Shown piece after piece: positions 41,678 through 47,470 of a stretch of DNA of 47,470 bases. The position numbers and the translations under genes are program-made. The stretch comes from Candidatus Bariatricus faecipullorum (GTDB lineage Bacteria; Bacillota; Clostridia; Lachnospirales; Lachnospiraceae). The notes below the pieces were generated by a model, which had not been told where the DNA came from, made no database searches, and worked only from the letters and a program-made list of their open reading frames with translations. The stretch covers positions 1-47,470 of the forward strand of contig DWYV01000057.1 of the NCBI GenBank assembly GCA_019118525.1, written 5' to 3'. Every line of letters starts with the position of its first letter. Positions within the stretch are counted from its first letter, which is position 1.

Positions 41678-43786
41678 ATGAGAAAAGAAATGCTGAACTA
41701 CACCCAGAACAGGGAACTTTCCTGGCTGAAATTTAACCAGCGGGTTTTGCAGGAGGCCCAGGATTCTTCCGTCCCTCTTCTGGAGAGAATGAAGTTTGTA
41801 TCTATTTTTACAAGTAATCTGGATGAATTCTTTATGATTCGTGTGGGCAGCCTTTATGATATGGCCCAGACGGATAATTCTGCTATTGACAGCCGGTCCG
41901 GCATGACTCCGAAAGAGCAGCTGGACGCCATCTTTGCGGCGGTGGCCCCGCTTTACAAGGAAAGAGACAAAACGTATTCCGAGATAAAGAAACTGCTGAG
42001 CCCTTACGGGGTATGCGGCCTTTCCATGAAGGAACTGGAGCCTCAGGAGAAGAAGTTTGTAAAAAAATATTTTAAGGAACAGATTCTCCCGATTCTGTCT
42101 CCCCAGATTGTGGATGCCAATCATCCCTTCCCCCATCTTCTGAATAAGGAACTTTATGTGGTGGCAAGTCTGAAGCAGGGGGACACTACGATGCTGGGAA
42201 TCGTTCCGGTGCCCCAGTTTGTGTCAGACATTCTGTATCTTCCGGGGCATGATATCCGGTACATCCGCATGGAAAAAGTGATTATGGAATATCTGGAAAT
42301 CGTATTTGACAAGTATGAGGTTTCCGAGAAAAACTACATTTGTGTAACCCGGAATGCAGACGTATCACCGAACGATGAAGCGCTGGAAATCAACGACGAC
42401 TTCCGGCTTCTGATGCAGGAGACTCTGCACAAACGCAGAAGAATGGCGGTAGTCCGTCTGGAGACGGCGGAACCCCTGGCGAAAGACCTGGAAAAATTTT
42501 TCTGTGACAAATTTAAGATAACACCGGCTCAGATTTACCGGACCAAGATGCCCATGAAGCTGGACTATATCTTTTCCATTGTGGACAAAGTGCCGGCTTC
42601 CATGAAGCGCTCCCTGACTGACGACGTGTTTACGCCTCAGCCTTCCCGGTATCTTACCGAGGGCAGCGTGATGAAGCAGGTGAAAAAGCGGGATGTGCTG
42701 CTTTCCTATCCTTATGAGAGTATGGAACCGTTTTTGCGGCTTATCAAGGAGGCGGCTTATGACCCCTCTGTGCTGACGATTAAAATTACGATTTACCGTC
42801 TGGCGAAAAAGGCACGGCTGGTGGAGTACCTCTGTGCGGCGGCGGAAAATGGAAAAGAAGTTACGGTTCTGATTGAGCTGCGGGCCCGCTTTGACGAGCA
42901 GAACAATATTGACTGGTCCGAGCGGCTGGAGGAAGCGGGCTGCCGTGTGATTTACGGCTTTGAAGGCTACAAGGTTCACTCCAAAATCTGCCTGATAACA
43001 TACCGCAATAAAAATGAGATTGAGTACATTACCCAGATTGGAACGGGAAATTACAATGAAAAAACAGCGGCCATGTATACGGACGTGTCCCTGATTACAG
43101 CGGACAGGGGAATCGGTATGGACGCTACCGTGTTTTTCAAAAACATGTCCATTGGCAACCTGAATGGAAGTTATGAACACCTGATTGTGTCGCCCACCAG
43201 CCTGAAACCGAAGATTCTTTCCCTGATTGACGAGGAGATTAAGAAAGGATCCGCGGGCAGGGTTGTCATGAAGATGAATTCCCTGACAGATGTGGATTTT
43301 ATTGAGAAAGTGTCCGAGGCGTCCAGGGCGGGAGTGAAGATAGACCTGATTGTCCGGGGAATCTGCTGTATTCTGCCCGGCGTGCCGGGATATACGGACA
43401 ATCTCCGGGTAACCAGTATTGTGGGACGGTTTTTGGAGCATCCCCGTATTTTCAGCTTCGGTACCGGAGCAGCTCAGAAGATGTATATTGGCTCTGCCGA
43501 CATGATGACCAGAAATACGGAGAAGCGTGTGGAGGTGGCCTGCCCGGTCTACGATGAGCGGATAAAGGCACAGCTTACCCATATGCTGAAGATTATGCTG
43601 GCGGATAATGTGAAGGCGCGGGAACTGCAAAGTGACGGTACTTATAAGAAGAAAGACAAGGGAACCGCGAAAGTGAATTCCCAGGAGTATTTCATGAAAG
43701 AGGCCATTACGACCAGACCGCCCCGGGAGGAAGAAAAGGAGACGGTCAAGAGCCGGATTCGTGCCTTCTTCCGGAAACGGAGATAA
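41678..43786 (+). CDS. ppk1: Polyphosphate kinase 1
   Basis: A 702-residue PPK1, which makes inorganic polyphosphate from ATP. NRELSWLKFNQRVLQEA at residues 9-25 starts the N domain; FTSNLDEFFMIRVG near 46-59 is conserved. The phosphorylated His is in YKVHSKICLI near residue 432, and the second catalytic His is in FLEHPRIFSFG near 588. The length is standard. No exopolyphosphatase gene is adjacent. Confidence 0.95.
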   Translation: MRKEMLNYTQNRELSWLKFNQRVLQEAQDSSVPLLERMKFVSIFTSNLDEFFMIRVGSLYDMAQTDNSAIDSRSGMTPKEQLDAIFAAVAPLYKERDKTYSEIKKLLSPYGVCGLSMKELEPQEKKFVKKYFKEQILPILSPQIVDANHPFPHLLNKELYVVASLKQGDTTMLGIVPVPQFVSDILYLPGHDIRYIRMEKVIMEYLEIVFDKYEVSEKNYICVTRNADVSPNDEALEINDDFRLLMQETLHKRRRMAVVRLETAEPLAKDLEKFFCDKFKITPAQIYRTKMPMKLDYIFSIVDKVPASMKRSLTDDVFTPQPSRYLTEGSVMKQVKKRDVLLSYPYESMEPFLRLIKEAAYDPSVLTIKITIYRLAKKARLVEYLCAAAENGKEVTVLIELRARFDEQNNIDWSERLEEAGCRVIYGFEGYKVHSKICLITYRNKNEIEYITQIGTGNYNEKTAAMYTDVSLITADRGIGMDATVFFKNMSIGNLNGSYEHLIVSPTSLKPKILSLIDEEIKKGSAGRVVMKMNSLTDVDFIEKVSEASRAGVKIDLIVRGICCILPGVPGYTDNLRVTSIVGRFLEHPRIFSFGTGAAQKMYIGSADMMTRNTEKRVEVACPVYDERIKAQLTHMLKIMLADNVKARELQSDGTYKKKDKGTAKVNSQEYFMKEAITTRPPREEEKETVKSRIRAFFRKRR

Positions 43787-43793
43787 AACCGGT

Positions 43794-43821
43794 TTGATTT
43801 CCGGCAAAAATATGGTATGAT
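43794..43821 (+). promoter_or_regulatory. Possible topB promoter
   Basis: TTGATT at 43794-43799 and TATGAT at 43816-43821 with 16 bases between. The start site would fall in the hairpin at 43822, which may instead belong to ppk1 termination. Confidence 0.4.
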
Positions 43822-43857
43822 AAAAAATAGATTGCGTATCTGCGCAATCTATTTTTT
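43822..43857 (+). terminator. Perfect bidirectional hairpin after ppk1
   Basis: A 15-base perfect stem (aaaaaatagattgcg 43822-43836, cgcaatctatttttt 43843-43857) with a 6-base loop and T-rich end; it should terminate ppk1 and works in both directions. It lies 40 bases before topB. Confidence 0.8.
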
Positions 43858-43896
43858 AATCGAATCAGAACAGGGGAGAAGTTACGAAAAACAGAT

Positions 43897-45954
43897 ATGG
43901 GTAAGACAGTATACATAGCAGAAAAACCAAGTGTGGCCCAGGAATTTGCCAAAGCGCTGCACGCAGGCGTGAAACGGCAGGACGGGTACATGGAAGGCGG
44001 AGACATCATTATTACCTGGTGTGTAGGGCACCTGGTTACCATGAGTTACCCGGAGGCTTACGACGAAAAGTATAAGCGCTGGAGTCTGGAGACTCTGCCC
44101 TTTCTCCCGAAGGAATTTAAGTATGAGGTCATTCCTTCTGCGCAGAAGCAGTTCAATACGGTAAAAGGGATTCTGACCCGGGAAGATGTGGAGCGGATTT
44201 ATGTCTGTACCGACTCGGGACGGGAGGGGGAATACATTTACCGGCTGGTAGAGCAGGAAGCTCACGTGAAGGGGAAAGAGCGCAGAAGAGTGTGGATTGA
44301 CTCTCAGACAGAGGAAGAAATTCTTCGCGGTATCCGGGAGGCAAAGGATCTGTCGGCCTATGATAATCTGGCGGATTCCGCCTATCTGCGGGCGAAGGAA
44401 GACTACCTGATGGGCATCAATTTTTCCAGACTTCTGACGCTGAAGTACGGGGACAGTATTTCCAGATTTCTTCATACCAGATATACGGTAATTTCCGTGG
44501 GCCGGGTCATGACCTGTGTGCTGGGCATGGTAGTCCGGCGGGAACGGGAAATCCGGGAGTTTGTAAAAACCCCGTTTTACCGGGTTATCAGTAATCTGGA
44601 ACTGGGAGGGCAGACCTTTGAGGGCGAGTGGCGCGCGGGAAAAGAATCCCGGTACCTGGATTCTCCGCTCCTTTATAAGGAAAACGGTTTCCGGGAGAAA
44701 AAGGACGCGCTGGCTCTTATTGATGTTTTAAAAGAGCATCCGCCGCTGGAGGCGAAAATTACGGCTCTGGAACGGAAAAAGGAAAAGAAGAATCCGCCCC
44801 TTCTCTATAATCTGGCGGAGCTTCAGAATGAATGCTCCCGCAGGCTGAAAATCAGCCCCGATGAGACGCTGCGGATTGTGCAGGAACTGTATGAGAAAAA
44901 GCTGGTGACCTATCCGAGGACGGACGCCAGGGTGCTTTCTTCGGCGGTGGCAAAGGAAATCAGCAGAAACCTGAACGGTCTGATGGGATATGAGCCGGCA
45001 AAGCCGTTTCTTCAGGATATTCTGGGGTTCGGGAGCTATAAAAACCTGGCGAAAACCAGGTATGTGAACGATTCCCAGATTACGGACCACTATGCGATTA
45101 TTCCCACCGGGGAAGGACTGGGGGGGCTGGCAAAAGCGGCGCCCCTTTCCAGAAGGGTTTACGATATGATAGTCCGCCGGTTTTTAAGTATTTTTTACCC
45201 GCCGGCGGTGTACCAGAAAATCTCCATTACCACAGAGCGGGAGAAGGAACAGTTTTTTTCCAGCTTTCGGGTGCTGGCAGAAGAAGGCTACCTGAAAGTG
45301 GCGCAGGTACAGGGAAAGAAAAATGAGGAAAAAGAAGGAGATTCCAGAGAAGGGGAGACGCCGGAAACGGATGCGGCCTTTTTTGAAAGCCTGCAGAAGC
45401 TGAAAAAAGGGGAAATCCTGCCGATACGGGAGTTTACCGTAAAGGAGGGGGAGACTTCCCCGCCCAAACGGTACAATTCCGGTTCCATGATACTGGCCAT
45501 GGAAAATGCGGGACAGCTTATTGAGGACGAGGAACTGCGGGCGCAGATAAAGGGAAGCGGTATCGGTACCAGCGCCACCCGGGCAGAGATACTGAAAAAG
45601 CTTTTTCATATCAAATATCTGTCTCTGAACAAGAAGACTCAGGTCATTACGCCTACGCTTCTGGGGGAAATGATTTATGACGTGGTGGCAAACTCCATTA
45701 AATCCCTGCTGAATCCGGAACTTACGGCCAGCTGGGAGAAAGGGCTGACCTACGTGGCGGAAGGGGACATTACCCAGGAAGAGTACATGGTGAAGCTGGA
45801 ACATTTTATTGAAAGCCGTACCAGCGGCGTGCTGGGACTCAGGAATCAGTATCAGCTAAGAGGCTGCTATGAAAAAGCGGCGGCATTTTATAAAACAGAG
45901 AAAGCAAAAAAGACAGGAAGGAAGGGAAAGAAAGATGAAAGAACTGACAGTTAA
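43897..45954 (+). CDS. topB: Type IA DNA topoisomerase III
   Basis: A 685-residue type IA topoisomerase. The Toprim domain starts with VYIAEKPSVAQEFAKAL (residues 4-20); its acidic motif reads TDSGREGE near 105, where most type IA enzymes have DxDREG, so the second Asp is Gly. The nucleophile is Tyr in VTYPRTDARVLSS near 338, and GIGTSATRAEIL near 563 is conserved. There is no C-terminal zinc-ribbon cysteine array. It decatenates single-stranded DNA junctions. Its end overlaps the next gene by 20 bases. Confidence 0.9.
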   Translation: MGKTVYIAEKPSVAQEFAKALHAGVKRQDGYMEGGDIIITWCVGHLVTMSYPEAYDEKYKRWSLETLPFLPKEFKYEVIPSAQKQFNTVKGILTREDVERIYVCTDSGREGEYIYRLVEQEAHVKGKERRRVWIDSQTEEEILRGIREAKDLSAYDNLADSAYLRAKEDYLMGINFSRLLTLKYGDSISRFLHTRYTVISVGRVMTCVLGMVVRREREIREFVKTPFYRVISNLELGGQTFEGEWRAGKESRYLDSPLLYKENGFREKKDALALIDVLKEHPPLEAKITALERKKEKKNPPLLYNLAELQNECSRRLKISPDETLRIVQELYEKKLVTYPRTDARVLSSAVAKEISRNLNGLMGYEPAKPFLQDILGFGSYKNLAKTRYVNDSQITDHYAIIPTGEGLGGLAKAAPLSRRVYDMIVRRFLSIFYPPAVYQKISITTEREKEQFFSSFRVLAEEGYLKVAQVQGKKNEEKEGDSREGETPETDAAFFESLQKLKKGEILPIREFTVKEGETSPPKRYNSGSMILAMENAGQLIEDEELRAQIKGSGIGTSATRAEILKKLFHIKYLSLNKKTQVITPTLLGEMIYDVVANSIKSLLNPELTASWEKGLTYVAEGDITQEEYMVKLEHFIESRTSGVLGLRNQYQLRGCYEKAAAFYKTEKAKKTGRKGKKDERTDS

Positions 45955-46600
45955 GGAGCTGTATACCCTGGAGGAGACGATTGCAAAGGATATTTTTGAA
46001 GGGGCGACCTATCCCTGGGAAGTGCTGCCGAAAATCAGCAGTTTTATTCTGGAACTGGGCAGTACGCTTCCGGAAGAGGACTATGAAAAACGGGGCGAAA
46101 ACGTGTGGGTTGCAAAAAGTGCAAAGATTGCCCCGACGGCTTACATCAACGGGCCGGCCATTATCGGGAAGGACGCGGAGGTGCGTCACTGCGCGTTTAT
46201 CCGCGGGAATGCCATTGTGGGCGAGGGCGCCGTGGTGGGCAATTCCACAGAGCTTAAGAATGTCATTTTATTTAACAAAGTGCAGGTTCCCCACTACAAT
46301 TATGTAGGGGATTCTATTCTGGGATATAAGTCTCATATGGGAGCCGGTTCTATTACCTCCAATGTAAAATCCGACAAGAAGCTGGTAGTGATTCACACTC
46401 CGGAAGGCGGAATTGAGACGGGACTGAAAAAATTTGGCGCCATGCTGGGAGATAATGTGGAAGTTGGCTGCGGAACCGTGCTGAATCCGGGCAGTGTGGT
46501 AGGAAAGGAGACGAATATTTATCCCCTTTCCATGGTGCGGGGATATGTGCCGGCAGGCAGTATTTACAAGAATAAAAATGAAATCGTAGAGAAGCAGTAA
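45935..46600 (+). CDS. Left-handed beta-helix (hexapeptide repeat) protein
   Basis: A 221-residue protein whose N-terminal ~65 residues are helical, followed by hexapeptide repeats (AKIAPTAYINGPAIIGKD, then RGNAIVGEGAVVGNST) of the left-handed beta helix. It resembles the C-terminal acyltransferase-like part of UDP-GlcNAc pyrophosphorylase (GlmU-type) proteins but has no nucleotidyltransferase domain. It is probably a sugar or CoA-dependent acyltransferase; substrate unknown. ATG 45935 follows GGAAGG and overlaps topB. Confidence 0.75.
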   Translation: MKELTVKELYTLEETIAKDIFEGATYPWEVLPKISSFILELGSTLPEEDYEKRGENVWVAKSAKIAPTAYINGPAIIGKDAEVRHCAFIRGNAIVGEGAVVGNSTELKNVILFNKVQVPHYNYVGDSILGYKSHMGAGSITSNVKSDKKLVVIHTPEGGIETGLKKFGAMLGDNVEVGCGTVLNPGSVVGKETNIYPLSMVRGYVPAGSIYKNKNEIVEKQ

Positions 46601-46624
46601 CACCGGGGAAAGGGGGAACGGAAT

Positions 46625-47428
46625 ATGGAGCTGACCATGCTGGGAACCGGAAACGCCAATGTGACGGAATATTTTAATACCTGCTTTCTGCTGGAAGAGG
46701 CCGGGCAGTATTTTCTCGTGGATACCGGTGGAGGGAACGGAATCTTAAAGGCGCTGAAAAACGCCGGCGTTTCGGTGATGGATATCCATGACATCTTTAT
46801 CACCCATGAGCATCTGGACCATCTGCTGGGACTGTTCTGGATTATCCGGACGGCAGGCCATGAGATGAGCCAGGGAAACTATCCGGGAGAGCTGCGGATA
46901 TACTGTCACAGCGGTCTGGTTTCGACCATCCGGACAATTGTGGAGCTGACCATCTGGAAGAAGACGGCCCGGTACCTGGATGAACGGATCCTTCTGATTC
47001 CCGTGGAGTCCGGCGAAACCAGGGAGATAGCCGGATGCAGGGTGACCTTTTTCGATACCGGGTCCACCAAGGCAAGACAGTTTGGCTTTATCCTGGAGAC
47101 CCAGAATCATATCCGCCTTTCCTGCTGCGGGGACGAGCCGGCCCGGGAATGCGAATTTCCCTATATAAAAGACAGTCACTGGCTGCTTCATGAGGCCTTC
47201 TGCCTCTACCGGGATGCAGACAAATACCATCCCCGCGAAATTCATCACAGCACCGTCAGAGAGGCCTGCACCCTTGCGGAGCGGTTCCGGATTCCCAACC
47301 TGGTGCTTTACCACACCGAAGAGGATACTTTGGCAGACCGGAAAACACTGTATACAGAAGAAGGAAAACGGTTTTACCACGGGAACCTCTACGTTCCCTG
47401 GGATGGAGAAAAAATCAGAATAGTTTGA
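46625..47428 (+). CDS. MBL-fold metallo-hydrolase (RNase Z-like)
   Basis: A 267-residue metallo-beta-lactamase-fold protein. The metal motif THEHLDH lies near residue 60-66, with further likely ligands in CCGDEPA near 164 and LLHEAFC near 188. The TMLGTGNANVTEYFNTCFLLE start resembles RNase Z and related phosphodiesterases. No exosite arm typical of full RNase Z is evident, so a small-molecule or nucleotide hydrolase is equally possible. It starts 25 bases after the previous gene. Confidence 0.8.
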   Translation: MELTMLGTGNANVTEYFNTCFLLEEAGQYFLVDTGGGNGILKALKNAGVSVMDIHDIFITHEHLDHLLGLFWIIRTAGHEMSQGNYPGELRIYCHSGLVSTIRTIVELTIWKKTARYLDERILLIPVESGETREIAGCRVTFFDTGSTKARQFGFILETQNHIRLSCCGDEPARECEFPYIKDSHWLLHEAFCLYRDADKYHPREIHHSTVREACTLAERFRIPNLVLYHTEEDTLADRKTLYTEEGKRFYHGNLYVPWDGEKIRIV

Positions 47429-47439
47429 GAAATGTCGCC

Positions 47440-47470
47440 GGGGACGGGTACAGGCCAGCCTGTACCCGTC
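47440..47470 (+). repeat. Dispersed palindromic repeat, copy 4 (cut by window end)
   Basis: Left arm GGGGACGGGTAC at 47440-47451, loop AGGCCAGCCT, and the first nine bases of the right arm (47462-47470) before the sequence ends. It lies 11 bases after the MBL-hydrolase stop, in the direction of transcription, without the gaattg-type leader. Confidence 0.8.

Noticed and set aside
42365..43807. 480-residue minus-strand open frame opposite ppk1
   Set aside because: PPK1 on the plus strand is complete with both catalytic histidines; the reverse frame has no motif.
1..47470. tRNA, rRNA or CRISPR array
   Set aside because: I saw no cloverleaf-like sequences, rRNA stretches or regularly spaced direct repeats; a tRNAscan/CRISPR search would settle it.

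Overview
The window looks like chromosome from a Gram-positive anaerobe of the class Clostridia, most likely Lachnospiraceae. The reasons are the pyrH-frr-uppS-cdsA-dxr-rseP order, strong AGGAGG-type ribosome sites with some GTG/TTG starts, an AsrABC sulfite reductase, and protein families common in that group (DUF1848, TIGR04076, TIGR02206, QueH, YhhN). Most of the window has mid-range GC and tightly packed genes. The first ~1.5 kb is visibly AT-richer and looks acquired. I saw no tRNA, rRNA, CRISPR array or intact mobile element.

Layout. 1-2288: an AT-rich accessory segment with a divergent partial gene, a ClpP-fold serine protease of the SDH type with a small partner ORF, a perfect 18-bp inverted repeat, and a VanY-type carboxypeptidase remnant that has lost its catalytic core. 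2289-5000: a large SF2 helicase that unusually carries two predicted membrane segments. 5082-9671: a Crp/Fnr regulator, a TIGR04076 protein, an operon of TenA, an acyltransferase-like protein and a frameshifted DUF1848 gene, then a small protein overlapping a zeta-toxin-like kinase. 9705-21825: a second Crp/Fnr regulator, a nested-palindrome control region, then one long same-strand run: asrABC, a three-subunit molybdopterin oxidoreductase that resembles clostridial nitrate reductase, a TDT-family anion transporter, mobA-moeA-mobB, a Dus-type enzyme and a YhhN protein. Read together, this run makes molybdenum cofactor, feeds a nitrate reductase-like enzyme from NADH, and supplies a siroheme reductase that could take sulfite and perhaps nitrite.

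21944-30059: housekeeping genes. These are a CarD-like regulator, a divergent acetylglutamate-kinase-like protein, pyrH, frr, uppS, cdsA, dxr, rseP, greA and a zinc macrodomain hydrolase. 30087-34522: an ECF-sigma operon (FtsX-like permease, ATPase, sigma factor, zinc-finger anti-sigma) with a probable self-recognised promoter. 34484-36853 (minus strand): a TIGR02206 membrane protein and a two-gene ABC importer without a binding protein. 36950-47428: queH-argH-asd, a possible 30-codon ORF, an MFS transporter, ppk1, topB, a left-handed beta-helix protein and an MBL-fold hydrolase.

The clearest unexplained structure is a dispersed palindromic element with arms GGGGACGGGTAC and GTACCCGTCCCC. It occurs four times (26344, 29179, 34800, 47440), always in the same orientation as the gene it sits beside or in. 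One copy lies in frame inside the TIGR02206 coding sequence. The other notable signal is the nested palindrome before asrA.
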